In this document: in pieces, positions 16,897 to 26,269 of the stretch
Layout of the letters: every line of letters begins with the position of its first letter
How positions within the stretch are numbered: the first letter of the stretch is position 1
DNA from: Devosia sp. YR412
GTDB lineage: Bacteria > Pseudomonadota > Alphaproteobacteria > Rhizobiales > Devosiaceae
NCBI RefSeq assembly: GCF_900110945.1
Contig: NZ_FOFL01000002.1
Coordinates: 496,001-560,000, forward strand
DNA: 64,000 nt
Direction: 5' to 3'
The notes under the pieces: model-generated
Told to the model about the DNA's origin: nothing
The model's database searches: none
What the model saw: the letters and a program-made list of their open reading frames with translations, nothing else
Program-made: the position numbers and the translations under genes

Positions 16897-18638
16897 AACG
16901 GCCGCGTCAGCGTCGCCCAGGGCACACCGGCGCTGGATAGCGCCGTGCGGATGTCTTCGACCAGCCCATCGTCGCTGATCCGCTCGCGCAATCGCGGCAG
17001 CACACCCTTGGCATGGAAAGCTGGCGCCTCAAGCACCTGTGGCAGGTAGCGATTGACCACGGCGCTGTCGCCGGCCCGCTGAGCCGCCATGATGGCGAGG
17101 ATTGGCCCCAGCTCCCGATCGGCCTGTGCATAAAGCTCGGCACTCTCGACCGCCCTGGCGAAATCACCATCGCGCAGCGCCAATAGCGCTGGCACGCCGA
17201 AATACCACGGCGGTGGGGCCGGCGAGCGCTCGGCTGCATCGCGCGCCATCTGCTCGGCCTCGTGCAAGCCGCCGGCCAGCGCCAGCAGCCGGGCGAAAGC
17301 TGCCAAGGCATCGGCATTGGCCGGATTGAGCTGCACGGCCGAGGCATAATCGGCCCGGGCCATATTGAGATCGCCCTGCCCCTCATGCAGCCGCGCCTGC
17401 TGCTCCCAGATGAAACCGCCGATCGGGTCTAGCCCGATGGCGTTGGCCATGTTGACCTCAGCGAGGCGGAAGCGCTCGGCCGCGCTGGCATCGTCGGGCG
17501 CCGGTGAACCGCCCTGCTCCGCGATCAGGCTGGCATTGGCCGCCAGCGCAAGCGCACTCTGCTTGTCGATTTCCGGCAAGGTGCCTAAGCAGGCGCCCGC
17601 CTCAGCCGCATCTGCGCTGGCCCCGGTTTCGCGATAGCGATCAAACATTACGCGGCAGAGATAGAGATTGGCATCCGCGCTACCCAGCGTGCCTGCCGCC
17701 AGCAATTGCCGCGCCGGCGCATGCAGCGGCCCGCGCGGGCTGCCCAGCACGAGGCCAAAGGCTTGCGATACCCGGTCGAGCACGCCGGGCGTCGCCGCCT
17801 CGCCCGCCGGCACCGACAGCGTCTGGTTCCACACCACCGTGCCGGTCCGGCTCTCGGTGAGAATGGCGCTATATTGCACCACATCGCCATCGAGCCGCAC
17901 GATGCCGGTCAGGACGAAGTCATTGACCGGCAGGTCCTCGGTCGGCTGGACCTCGCTGCCGACCCGGTAATGCACATTGATGTTTTCGAACTGTTCCAGA
18001 TCGGTCACCAGCTCGATGGCGAGGCCCGCCACCTGCGGCGGCGACTGCGTCGCCTGCGCCAGGTTCTGGAACTCGACTACGTTGATCGTGGGCGCCTGCA
18101 GCGCCCCAACCGAAGCCGCGGCAATCTGCTGGCGCGGCCCCCACGTACTGAGCGCATAGGCTCCCATGGCGGTGCCCAGGGCAATCACCACAAGAACATA
18201 CCAGGACACGCCGGGCCGGTTGCGTACGGCGCGTGGCGGTACAATGGGCACACCGACCGGCGTGGCCCCTGCCACCGAGTCTGGCAGAGCTTCGGCATGG
18301 GCGGTGACAAATTCGGGAATATAGCGCCCCACCGGCAGACGAATCTGCACCGCGTCGTGTAGACCGGGACCACTATAGTAGTCGTCGAGCAGACTGCGCA
18401 GGCGCCGCGCCTGCACCCGAACGATCGGATCGGCCTGCGGATCGAAGTCCGGCGCGCGTCCGAATACATCAACGGCAATCGAATAGGCCTTGATCGACTG
18501 TTCCTGCCCGTCCAGCGTGCAGTTGACGATGTATTCGAGGAAGCGCGCAAGCTGAGACGAACGAGCAATTTCAGGCCACTCGAGCAAATGCTCAAGAGCC
18601 GCCACGATAATCTCGCGCTGCAGCACCGGGCTGGTCAA
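16893..18638 (-). CDS. Membrane-anchored TPR protein with cytoplasmic N-terminal domain
   Basis: A 581-residue protein. Residues 1-110 form a conserved cytoplasmic domain (SSQLARFLEYIV, SIAVDVFGR.PDFDP..DPIVRVQARRLR) seen in adenylate-cyclase-like and CadC-like Hyphomicrobiales proteins. One membrane helix follows at about 145-168. The rest is a periplasmic TolB-like segment (VVEFQNLAQA, LVTDLEQFENINV) then several TPR-like alanine-rich repeats (about 400-520). Only a TTG start (18638) is available; GGAGAGGGA precedes it. It is probably a signalling or regulatory protein; its target is unknown. Confidence 0.7.
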   Translation of the reverse strand: MTSPVLQREIIVAALEHLLEWPEIARSSQLARFLEYIVNCTLDGQEQSIKAYSIAVDVFGRAPDFDPQADPIVRVQARRLRSLLDDYYSGPGLHDAVQIRLPVGRYIPEFVTAHAEALPDSVAGATPVGVPIVPPRAVRNRPGVSWYVLVVIALGTAMGAYALSTWGPRQQIAAASVGALQAPTINVVEFQNLAQATQSPPQVAGLAIELVTDLEQFENINVHYRVGSEVQPTEDLPVNDFVLTGIVRLDGDVVQYSAILTESRTGTVVWNQTLSVPAGEAATPGVLDRVSQAFGLVLGSPRGPLHAPARQLLAAGTLGSADANLYLCRVMFDRYRETGASADAAEAGACLGTLPEIDKQSALALAANASLIAEQGGSPAPDDASAAERFRLAEVNMANAIGLDPIGGFIWEQQARLHEGQGDLNMARADYASAVQLNPANADALAAFARLLALAGGLHEAEQMARDAAERSPAPPPWYFGVPALLALRDGDFARAVESAELYAQADRELGPILAIMAAQRAGDSAVVNRYLPQVLEAPAFHAKGVLPRLRERISDDGLVEDIRTALSSAGVPWATLTRPF

Positions 18639-18672
18639 AATCCCTCTCCGACAGTAGTTTGGATACTGACGA

Positions 18673-18684
18673 TTTACATGTAAA
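18673..18684. promoter_or_regulatory. Palindrome upstream of the TPR regulator
   Basis: TTTACATGTAAA is a perfect 12-base palindrome centred about 40 bases before the TTG start of the TPR protein. It stands out in a GC-rich region and could be an operator. The factor is unknown, and the rest of the 294-base gap up to 18932 shows no other clear signal. Confidence 0.4.
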
Positions 18685-18932
18685 ATACAAGGCCGGGTTA
18701 CGCGACTTTACCCCGCATTGCCTAGCAGGAGTGAAACTTCTGCAGCATAGGCCGGTCGTTGCCGTCATCGACGCGACACAGTTCCGGCTCGGCTAGGCCC
18801 CGACCGGAACGCTTGACCACCCAGTTTCAGAGTACCGCCTGGCTTTGCACCCGTGCAGAACCCGGCTTGCGTTTCCTCTTGCGGCACTGTCCGGCATGCC
18901 ACCGGACGTCAGGGTATCGATTGAACGAACAT

Positions 18933-19367
18933 ATGGAAAACGCGCCCTTCGTGGCGCTCATCGACGACGACCAGCATTCGGCGCATCTGTTGACGCGCAT
19001 GCTGCTGGCCGAAGGGTCGCCACGCGTCCAGTGGTATGGCGATGCTGTCCGCGGCCACGCTCGCCTCGTCGATGTGCTGACCGACCCGAGCGCCCATTGG
19101 CCGAGCCTCGTCATCGTCGACCTCAAGTCGCATAGCTGCGCCAACATGGATTTCCTCCGCTCGATCCAGCCGCTGCCGCATCAGAAGGGGGTCAGCATGG
19201 TCGCCATGGTGCATGCCAGCGAAAGCGACCAGCGCGAGGCGCTCGAGGATTGCGGCGCTGCGGCAATCTTTTTCCGGCATGCCGACCGCGACGCCTATCG
19301 GCGCGAAGCGGCAAGCCTTGTCAGTTTCTGGGCGCGCAGTCAGCGTCCGGTTGCGGTTGGCATGTAA
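18933..19367 (+). CDS. Degenerate response-regulator receiver protein
   Basis: A 144-residue single-domain protein with a CheY-like pattern. The acidic cluster is D11-D13 (ALIDDDQHS), and the likely phosphoacceptor is D63 in LVIVDLKS. The switch threonine appears replaced by H94 (AMVHASES) and the conserved lysine by R115 (AAIFFRHAD). No output domain is present. It may be a phosphorylation-independent or weakly switching receiver. The ATG at 18933 is used; a TTG four codons upstream is possible. Confidence 0.65.
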   Translation: MENAPFVALIDDDQHSAHLLTRMLLAEGSPRVQWYGDAVRGHARLVDVLTDPSAHWPSLVIVDLKSHSCANMDFLRSIQPLPHQKGVSMVAMVHASESDQREALEDCGAAAIFFRHADRDAYRREAASLVSFWARSQRPVAVGM

Positions 19368-19644
19368 CGCCTGCGTCCACAGGTTGCATGCCACGGTCTG
19401 GAGGGGCGCTGCAGGAAGGATCTTCGGATCGGCCCTGCATTCCCAAGCGTCCCTCCGGCCACTCCAATCTTCGTGCCGTTTGCCCCGGCATAGGAGACGC
19501 CGGCTTTCCCAAGAAAGCTGGCTCGGGCGCACGGTCGTGACACCTCCCGGTCGCGATCGCACGGGGGGAGAAGCAGATTGGCAGCGCGCCTTCCCTCGGC
19601 GCAGATGCCAGAGTTTCCGCTTCTCCCCGCGGCCTTTTCGGCAA

Positions 19645-20148
19645 TTAGCTTCGCTTCGTCTTGTCCTTCTGCGGATCAATGACATTATGCGCCAGCGCCC
19701 GCAGTGCGGCGAGTACGATCACCGCCAGCACCGCGACACCAAAGGCGATGAAATAGTAGCCCAGTGCCGTCGACAGACCCACTGCACCGGCCAGCCACAT
19801 GCCGGCCCCCGTCGTCAGCCCCTGCACATTGCCGCCTGCGCGAAAGATGGCGCCCGCGCCCAGAAAGGCGATGCCCGCCGTCACCGCCTCGACCGCACGG
19901 ATCGGATCTGCCTGCGGTCCATTGGCCCCGCCCGGCTCGATGGTATGATAGATTTCAAAGGCCAGGATGGTGAACAGGGCCGCCGCTACCGAGATCAGGA
20001 TATGCGTTCGCAGCCCCGCCTCTGCCGTATTGAACTCCCGCTCGAAACCGATCATCGCCCCGAGCACCGCCGCGATCAGCAGGCGGATGGCGATGATATG
20101 CTGGGGCAGATAGGTCTGCACGAAACCGAATTCGTTACCGACATCCAT
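19645..20148 (-). CDS. MgtC/SapB family membrane protein
   Basis: A 167-residue protein with five membrane helices. Diagnostic segments are LIGFERE-like MIGFEREFN, AGLRTHILISVAAALF, and GIAFLGAGAIF followed by GLTTGAGMW. MgtC relatives modulate magnesium homeostasis or the F1Fo ATPase in some bacteria; many paralogues have no proven role. The 277 bases between it and the receiver gene contain nothing I can assign. Confidence 0.9.
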   Translation of the reverse strand: MDVGNEFGFVQTYLPQHIIAIRLLIAAVLGAMIGFEREFNTAEAGLRTHILISVAAALFTILAFEIYHTIEPGGANGPQADPIRAVEAVTAGIAFLGAGAIFRAGGNVQGLTTGAGMWLAGAVGLSTALGYYFIAFGVAVLAVIVLAALRALAHNVIDPQKDKTKRS

Positions 20149-20199
20149 GGCTGGGATTCCGAGTTGTGACGCTTGTATAACAATCGGAATTGCCCGGAG

Positions 20200-20958
20200 T
20201 TAGTTCCAGTCCGCGACGAGCGGACGCGCCCAGTCGGCAATGAAGTCTGCGGGCGGCAGGATGATCCAGCCGTCGTCATCGCCGACGGTTGTATAGTCAT
20301 TGCGCGCTACGCCCAGGGCGGTGATGGCACAGACCAGCGCAGCGCTATCGTCGTGATTTGTGACAGTTTCGAAGGACTGCTCTAGCTTCCGTCCTGGTAG
20401 ATGGTGACCCAACAATCGGTCCAACACGCCATCAGCCACTGCCGCTTCGTAGTAACGATCTGACCGCCTCACTCTCAGCCCCTTCTCGGGATCGGGATGC
20501 AGCAGGCCAAGAAAGCTGGTGGGAAAGGCCTCGGCCAACGCCAGTGGATGGATGGCATGTGCATGCGATGCTGCGCGAAGTCGGCCGCTATCGATCACCA
20601 GCCGGGCAAACTCATTGGTGTGGTGATTGAGCAGCCGGCCAACCGGACTACGCGACGAACCAGGCTGGCTGATACGCCCTGCGATAGGCTTGACGCTCAA
20701 CGCCTTTTCGCAGCCGCGATATCTATCGACCACCGCCAAATCGCCGCGCAACGGACCATCCAGCGCCGCAGCGAGGAGAGGGTGAGAGCCGATCACCTCG
20801 GCCATCGCCGCCTCCCGCAGTTCGGTCTGTCCGGTGAACCGCCGGATCGTCCATTGCACGCTCTCGCCATCCCAATCCAGCCGGCAGACAGCGCTCGAGC
20901 GCTGCTTCAGCGACCAGCCAACATCGACGCCAAGAACCGAACCGCTTTCGGGCAGCAT
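20200..20958 (-). CDS. DUF429 domain protein
   Basis: A 252-residue DUF429 protein, a family with a predicted RNase H-like fold. The acidic residues expected for such a fold are seen in GVDVGWSLK near the N-terminus, AALDGPLRGD, and NHDDSAALVCA. No activity is established. The ATG overlaps the stop of the upstream SDR gene (ATGA), so it is probably the distal gene of the sugar operon. Its link with sugar metabolism is unexplained. Confidence 0.7.
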   Translation of the reverse strand: MLPESGSVLGVDVGWSLKQRSSAVCRLDWDGESVQWTIRRFTGQTELREAAMAEVIGSHPLLAAALDGPLRGDLAVVDRYRGCEKALSVKPIAGRISQPGSSRSPVGRLLNHHTNEFARLVIDSGRLRAASHAHAIHPLALAEAFPTSFLGLLHPDPEKGLRVRRSDRYYEAAVADGVLDRLLGHHLPGRKLEQSFETVTNHDDSAALVCAITALGVARNDYTTVGDDDGWIILPPADFIADWARPLVADWN

Positions 20959-21743
20959 CAAACCGTCTTCAGCCAACCGCCATCCACGAAATAGGTGCTG
21001 CCGGTGGAATAGCTCGCCTTGTCCGAACACATGAAGACGAAGAAATTCGCCAGCTCTTCCGGCGTCGCAAACCGCTTCATGCCGCCGGCCTCGTCGGCCA
21101 CGCCCTGCAGATGCGCCTGCCAGCCGGCCTCGCCGGCAATCTGCTTGGCCGTCTTGATCCAGTCCGGCGTCAGCACCAGGCCCGGATTGACCGTGTTGAC
21201 GCGGATATTGTCGCCAACCACCTCATTGGCCAAGGTCTTGGAAAACATCATCAGCGCAGCCTTGGTAGTATTATAGATCGGCTCGTACCACAGCGGCTGC
21301 ACGGCACAGATCGACGCATTGTGCAGCACCACGCCGCCGCCGCGCTTCTTCATGCTCGGCACCAGTCCACGCGCCAGCCGCACGGCGGCCATCACATGCA
21401 GCTCCCAGTAATATTGCCACTTGGCGTCGTCTGCCTCGGCAATGGTCTCGTTGGAGCCGGTACCGGCATTATTGATCAATATATCGACTCCACCAAAGCC
21501 CTTGGTGGCGCCCTTGATCACCGCATCGCAGCCCTCGGCCGTCGCCACATCGGCGCTGATGCCCATGGCGATGACGCCGAACCTGTCGGCCACCCGCGCC
21601 ACCTCGTCATCGGTCCGCTCCTTGTTGCGGCCGACCAGCACCAGATTGGCCCCCTCGGCTGCCAGGCCCTCGGCAATGGCGAGGCCAATGCCCACCGTGC
21701 CGCCGGTGATGACGGCGACCTTGTCGCGCAGGTTGAGGTCCAT
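20958..21743 (-). CDS. Short-chain dehydrogenase/reductase
   Basis: A 261-residue classical SDR. The cofactor motif TGGTVGIG is at about 14-21, NNAG near 91-94, and the catalytic S-Y-K set appears as HNAS, then YNTTK. It likely oxidises a sugar or polyol with NAD(P), given its place 9 bases after a xylitol-type dehydrogenase and below a sugar importer. The exact substrate is inferred from context only. Confidence 0.87.
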   Translation of the reverse strand: MDLNLRDKVAVITGGTVGIGLAIAEGLAAEGANLVLVGRNKERTDDEVARVADRFGVIAMGISADVATAEGCDAVIKGATKGFGGVDILINNAGTGSNETIAEADDAKWQYYWELHVMAAVRLARGLVPSMKKRGGGVVLHNASICAVQPLWYEPIYNTTKAALMMFSKTLANEVVGDNIRVNTVNPGLVLTPDWIKTAKQIAGEAGWQAHLQGVADEAGGMKRFATPEELANFFVFMCSDKASYSTGSTYFVDGGWLKTV

Positions 21744-21752
21744 GCGTCTCTC

Positions 21753-22799
21753 CTACTTCGCCACGCGGATCTGCAGCTTCACATCGCTCGGCCGCGCTTC
21801 CACCGCCCGGTCGAACGCTGCCTTGGACTCTTCGAAGGCAAAGGTCTCCGAGATCAGCGGCCTGAGGTCCACCTTGCCCGAGGCAATCAGCGCGATGGCG
21901 CGGTCATATTGATGGGCATAGCGGAACACATTCTCGATGCGCAATTCCTTGACCGAGGCGCCGGCGATATCCACCGCCACCGGCTCGACCGGCAGGCCGA
22001 CCACGACGATGGCGCCGCCAGGACGCGGCAGGTCCATGATGGTCTTCCAGGCATGCGGCGAACCCGAACATTCGAACACCACATCAGCGCCCCAGCCATC
22101 TGTGAGGCGCGACACTTCCTCGACCACACTCTTGTCGCGGATATTGAGCGGAATGACGCCCTGATACTGCGCCGCGATATCAAGCTTTGGTTGCGCCAGA
22201 TCGGCGACGATCACCCGGGCACAGCCGCCGGCCAAGGCCGCCAGGGCCACCATGGTGCCGATCGGCCCGGCGCCCAGCACCACGGCGGTATCGCCGGGGG
22301 TGATTTTCGCCTTGGTCGCCGCCTGCATGCCCACCGCAAAAGGCTCGACCATGGCGCCTTCGGCAAAGCTCACGTGGTCGGGCAGCTTGAAGGTATAATT
22401 GGCCGGATGCACCACTTCGGGCGTCAGCACGCCATGCACCGGCGGCGTCGCCCAGAAGCTGACGGCCGGATCGACATTATACATGCCCAGCCGCGACGCC
22501 CGCGAATTGGCATCGGGAATGCCCGGCTCCATGCAAACGCGATCGCCGACCTGCAGATGGGTCACCCCGGCCCCGACCGCGATGACCGTGCCCGCCGCCT
22601 CATGCCCCAGCACCATGGGCGCATTGACCACGAAGGGGCCGATCTTGCCATGGGTATAGTAATGCACATCCGAGCCGCAGACGCCGACCGTGTGAATGGC
22701 GATCTTGACCATGCCCGGCCCGACCTCCATCGGCAGCTCGATATCGCGCAGGGCCAGCTCATGCTGGCGTTCAAGGACAAGGGCGCGGACTTTGGTCAT
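21753..22799 (-). CDS. Zinc-dependent polyol (xylitol/sorbitol-type) dehydrogenase
   Basis: A 348-residue medium-chain dehydrogenase. Catalytic zinc ligands are in [10 protein letters not shown] and GHEAAGTV, with a proton-relay glutamate in MVEPFAVG. The Rossmann motif is [15 protein letters not shown]. The structural zinc loop with four cysteines is absent: the segment reads [20 protein letters not shown], as in rhizobial xylitol dehydrogenases. It should oxidise a polyol to a ketose. It lies 93 bases after the sugar ABC ATPase gene on the same strand. Confidence 0.87.
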   Translation of the reverse strand: MTKVRALVLERQHELALRDIELPMEVGPGMVKIAIHTVGVCGSDVHYYTHGKIGPFVVNAPMVLGHEAAGTVIAVGAGVTHLQVGDRVCMEPGIPDANSRASRLGMYNVDPAVSFWATPPVHGVLTPEVVHPANYTFKLPDHVSFAEGAMVEPFAVGMQAATKAKITPGDTAVVLGAGPIGTMVALAALAGGCARVIVADLAQPKLDIAAQYQGVIPLNIRDKSVVEEVSRLTDGWGADVVFECSGSPHAWKTIMDLPRPGGAIVVVGLPVEPVAVDIAGASVKELRIENVFRYAHQYDRAIALIASGKVDLRPLISETFAFEESKAAFDRAVEARPSDVKLQIRVAK

Positions 22800-22892
22800 C
22801 TAGGACATCCTGGGCAGTGGGCATTGCGATAGCATCTTGTATCCCAGTGCCCCTGCGTCGCGAAGGTCGGAATAGCGGTTTTGGTACGGCGA

Positions 22893-23702
22893 TCAGGCCG
22901 GTGGGGGCATGGCGCCGGTCATAATCGCCACAGCGTCAGACATGGAATAATCCTTGGGTCGGATCACCGCGATGCGCTTGCCCAGCCGGTGGATATGGAT
23001 GCGATCCGCCACCTCGAAGACATGCGGCATGTTATGCGAGATCAACACGATTGGCATGCCGCGGCGCTTGACGTCCAGCATCAGCTCCAGCACACGCCGG
23101 CTTTCCTTGACACCCAGCGCCGCCGTCGGCTCGTCCATGATCACTACTTTGGAGCCAAACGCCGCCGCTCGCGCCACGGCAACACCCTGTCGCTGCCCAC
23201 CCGACAGCGTTTCCACCGACTGGTTGATATTCTGGATGGTCATCAAGCCCAATTCGCTGAGCTTTTCCCGCGCCAGCCTGTTCATCGCTGACCGATCGAG
23301 CAAGCGGAACAGGCTGCCCAGCGGCCCCGGCTTGCGCATCTCGCGGCCGAGAAACAGGTTGTCGGCAATCGACAGCGCCGGCGACAGGGCGAGGTTCTGA
23401 TACACGGTCTCGATCCCGGCCAGCCGTGCATCCATCGGCGACTTGAAGCTGATCGGCGATCCATCGAGCTTGATGACCCCTGCATCGGGGATCATGGCGC
23501 CGCACAGTGCCTTGATGAGACTGGTCTTGCCGGCGCCATTATCGCCAATGACGGCGAGGATTTCGCCCGGCATCAGCTCAAAGTCGGCATTGTCCAGCGC
23601 CACCACCTTGCCATAGCGCTTCTGCAATCCGGTGGCCGACAGGATGGGCTGCACACCGGCAATCGGCGTGGCGGTGAGGGCGGCAAATTGATCCAAGCTC
23701 AT
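22893..23702 (-). CDS. Sugar ABC transporter ATP-binding protein (FrcA-like, single domain)
   Basis: A 269-residue ATPase. Walker A GDNGAGKT is at 53-60, the signature LSGGQRQGVAVARA and Walker B VVIMDEPTAALG follow. Most sugar importers of the CUT2 class use a duplicated RbsA-type ATPase; this single-domain form is as in the rhizobial fructose system FrcA. The ATG at 23702 overlaps the permease stop by 4 bases. Confidence 0.9.
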   Translation of the reverse strand: MSLDQFAALTATPIAGVQPILSATGLQKRYGKVVALDNADFELMPGEILAVIGDNGAGKTSLIKALCGAMIPDAGVIKLDGSPISFKSPMDARLAGIETVYQNLALSPALSIADNLFLGREMRKPGPLGSLFRLLDRSAMNRLAREKLSELGLMTIQNINQSVETLSGGQRQGVAVARAAAFGSKVVIMDEPTAALGVKESRRVLELMLDVKRRGMPIVLISHNMPHVFEVADRIHIHRLGKRIAVIRPKDYSMSDAVAIMTGAMPPPA

Positions 23703-24775
23703 GCCGAAATCTTCCTGATCCACTGGTCAGTGGTGACCGCGATGATGATGAGGGCGCCGACGGCAAATTCCTGCCACAACACGTCAACCCCGGCGAGCGC
23801 CAGCCCATTGCGGAACATGCCCACGATCAAGGCGCCGAGCAGCGTGCCAATGATCGAGCCGCGCCCGCCGAACAGCGAAGTGCCGCCGATCACCACGGCG
23901 GTGATGGAGTCGAGATTGGCGGTCTGGCTGCCAAGCGGAGAGACGGCGCCAACGCGGCCGATCAGAACCCAGCTCGCCAGCGCACAAATGAAACCGGCCA
24001 GCGTATAGACGCCGATCAGCGTCATGGTGGTGTTGATACCGGCCAGCCGCGCCGCTTCCGGATCATCGCCGGTGGCATAGATATGCCGGCCGAAGGCGGT
24101 GCGGTTGAGGATGTACCAGACCGAGGCGGCGATCAGGATCATCACCATCGAGCCGGCTGTGAGGATCGCCCCGCCGCCCAGCGCCACGCGGGCCCCCATC
24201 CATTGCAGCATGGGGGCAATGGCCGCGATATCCTGGCTGCGGATGGTCTCGGAATTTGAGATGAAGATCACCATGGCGCCATAAATCGACCAGGTGCCCA
24301 ATGTCACGATAAAGGGCGGCAGCTTCACCAGCGCCACCAGCACGCCATTGATAAAACCGCACAAAATGCCGGTGCCGACACCCAGCACGAAGCTGATTTC
24401 CACCGGCACGCCAGCCACCACCGACAGCCTCCCCATGACGATTGACGAGAGGATCATGATGGCGCCGACCGAAAGATCGATGCCGGCGGTGAGGATAATC
24501 AGCGTCTGGGCAATGCCCAGCACGCCGATGATGGTCACCTGCTGCAGCACCAGCGACAGGTTGAATGGTGCGAAGAATTTGCTGCCAGCCGCCACCGAAA
24601 AGATGGCAATGCCGACGATCAGCACGATGAAGGGAATGGCGGTCGGATAGGTGTGCAGGAAGGCCTGCAAGCGCCGGATCGGGCTGGGCGAATCCTCGTC
24701 AAAACTGGCCACGCCATGAGAGCTGCCCGCCAGCCCCTTTTCCGCCGTCGCCGAACCGGCTGCATCATCGCTCAT
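23699..24775 (-). CDS. Sugar ABC transporter permease (RbsC/FrcC family)
   Basis: A 358-residue permease with about ten membrane helices. The family segments LTAGIDLSVGAIM and GIN...G.YTLAGFICALA, and VIGGTSLFGGRGSIIGTLLGAL, are visible. A 45-residue polar N-terminal extension precedes helix 1. GGAGGAG lies before the ATG at 24775, which rules out the longer frame through the repeat upstream. It works with the neighbouring binding protein and ATPase. Confidence 0.92.
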   Translation of the reverse strand: MSDDAAGSATAEKGLAGSSHGVASFDEDSPSPIRRLQAFLHTYPTAIPFIVLIVGIAIFSVAAGSKFFAPFNLSLVLQQVTIIGVLGIAQTLIILTAGIDLSVGAIMILSSIVMGRLSVVAGVPVEISFVLGVGTGILCGFINGVLVALVKLPPFIVTLGTWSIYGAMVIFISNSETIRSQDIAAIAPMLQWMGARVALGGGAILTAGSMVMILIAASVWYILNRTAFGRHIYATGDDPEAARLAGINTTMTLIGVYTLAGFICALASWVLIGRVGAVSPLGSQTANLDSITAVVIGGTSLFGGRGSIIGTLLGALIVGMFRNGLALAGVDVLWQEFAVGALIIIAVTTDQWIRKISA

Positions 24776-24804
24776 GCAAGAACTCCTCCCAAAGCCCCGT
24801 GCCC

Positions 24805-24917
24805 AACCCCACCCCCACCCTTGATCCCTCCCCACAAGGGGGAGGGAGACGATGAACACGGGCATTGAAGCTGGCGCCTCCCTCCCCTGAATGGGGAGGG
24901 ATTGAGGGTGGGGTGAT
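24805..24917. repeat. Palindromic intergenic repeat, copy B (inside an operon)
   Basis: This copy lies between the binding-protein and permease genes of the sugar transporter. Both arms are of the TGATCCCTCCCC / GGGGAGGGATTGAGGG type, each with its inner hairpin. As an RNA it would form a large stem-loop between the two cistrons, which may protect the upstream message or reduce downstream expression. Confidence 0.88.
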
Positions 24918-24945
24918 GCCCACCCTCTGAATGCTCAATATTGGC

Positions 24946-25974
24946 TTAGCCCCAGCAGAGCTCGGCGCCCTTAGCAGTGTCGATGGATTCCACCCCAGCC
25001 ACCGGCTTGTCCGTCACCAGCGCAGCACCGGTGTCGAAGAAGTCCAGCCCTTCGGTCACCGCCGGCTTTTCTCCGGTCTCGGCGAACTTCTTGATCGCTT
25101 CCATCGCCATCGAAGCCATCAGCAGCGGATATTGCTGGCTGGTGGCGCCGATCACGCCGTCCTTGACGTTGGCGACGCCCGGGCAGCCGCCATCGACCGA
25201 GACGATCAGCACCGAGCCGTCATCGCGGCCGATCGCCTTGAGCGCTTCGTAGGCGCCGGCAGCCGAGGGTTCGTTGATCGTATAGACCACGTTGATATCC
25301 GGGCATTTCTGCAGCAGCGTTTCCATGCCGGTACGGCCACCGTCTTCGGCGCCGCCGGTCACTTCATGGCCGCAGATGCGGGCATCGTCTTCGTCGCCAT
25401 ATTTATTGGCATCCTTCACGTCGATGCCGAAGCCTTCCATGAAGCCCTGGTCGCGCAGGTAGTCGACGGTCGGCTGGTTCACCGCGAGGTCGAGGAAGGC
25501 GATCTTGGCATTGGCGGCGGCATCGCCCAGCGTGCCCTTGGCCCAGGAGCCGATCAGCCGGCCGGCCTGGCGATTGTCGGTGGCAAAGGTCGCGTCGGCC
25601 GCATCGATCGGATCGAGCGGCGTATCGAGCACGATGACCAGCAGCCCGGCGTCGCGCGCCTGCTGGATCGCCGGCACGATGGCGCTGGAATCCGATGGCA
25701 CGATGGCAAAGCCCTTGGCGCCGGCGGCGGTCAGGTTTTCGATGGCTGCGATCTGGCTGTCATTGTCGCCGTCGAACTTGCCGGCAAAGGTGCGCAGCTC
25801 GATGCCGAGCTCGTCGGCCTTGGCCTGGGCGCCCTCGCGCATCTTGACGAAGAACGGATTGCCTTCGGTCTTGGTGATGAGACCGACGACGATCTCCTGC
25901 GCATAGGCGGCGGTACCGCACATCAAACCGAGCATCACGGCCGAGGCGGCCGCGACCTTCAAGAACTTACCCAT
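24946..25974 (-). CDS. Sugar ABC transporter substrate-binding protein (FrcB-like)
   Basis: A 342-residue periplasmic binding protein. The signal peptide ends at AYAQ (about residue 26). The N-terminal [20 protein letters not shown] and later [19 protein letters not shown] closely resemble FrcB, the fructose/mannose/ribose-binding protein of rhizobia, so a hexose, pentose or polyol ligand is likely. CTCGGAGGAG before the ATG at 25974 fixes the start. It is the first gene of the operon and divergent from a ROK repressor. Confidence 0.92.
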   Translation of the reverse strand: MGKFLKVAAASAVMLGLMCGTAAYAQEIVVGLITKTEGNPFFVKMREGAQAKADELGIELRTFAGKFDGDNDSQIAAIENLTAAGAKGFAIVPSDSSAIVPAIQQARDAGLLVIVLDTPLDPIDAADATFATDNRQAGRLIGSWAKGTLGDAAANAKIAFLDLAVNQPTVDYLRDQGFMEGFGIDVKDANKYGDEDDARICGHEVTGGAEDGGRTGMETLLQKCPDINVVYTINEPSAAGAYEALKAIGRDDGSVLIVSVDGGCPGVANVKDGVIGATSQQYPLLMASMAMEAIKKFAETGEKPAVTEGLDFFDTGAALVTDKPVAGVESIDTAKGAELCWG

Positions 25975-26098
25975 GGATATCTCCTCCGAGATTTCAAATT
26001 GCGGATGGGCTGGTTGCCAGTCCTCGCTCCGCTTCAGGACACCGGATGAGTCTCCTCCCACCGGCTCCGTCGCCGCCATATCAGTGCATCATCCGCAG

Positions 26099-26139
26099 CC
26101 TGTCAATAGATCACTCCAATTGATTTATTAATTGACAGG
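26099..26139. promoter_or_regulatory. Candidate operator between sugar operon and ROK repressor
   Basis: A 9-base inverted repeat CCTGTCAAT (26099-26107) and ATTGACAGG (26131-26139) flanks a 23-base AT-rich core. Each arm contains TTGACA pointing outward: minus strand at 26101-26106 and plus strand at 26132-26137. These are perfect -35 hexamers for divergent promoters, although -10 matches are weak (TGATAT on the minus strand). A repressor bound to the AT-rich core would block both. Confidence 0.55.
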
Positions 26140-26269
26140 CCTAACCCATTGGCTTTTGCTGCGACGCGGGGTCGCTTGATAAAGCTCTGAAAAGGATTGC
26201 CAATCAGCGTTCCATGCCGCCTATGACTGCTTCTGCCAGCAGTTTCATGGCGTTAACGGGGAGTGCCTT

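Noticed and set aside
21111..22832. Long plus-strand frame across the polyol dehydrogenase and SDR genes
   Set aside because: Both genes on the minus strand have complete catalytic motifs; the plus frame is a shadow.
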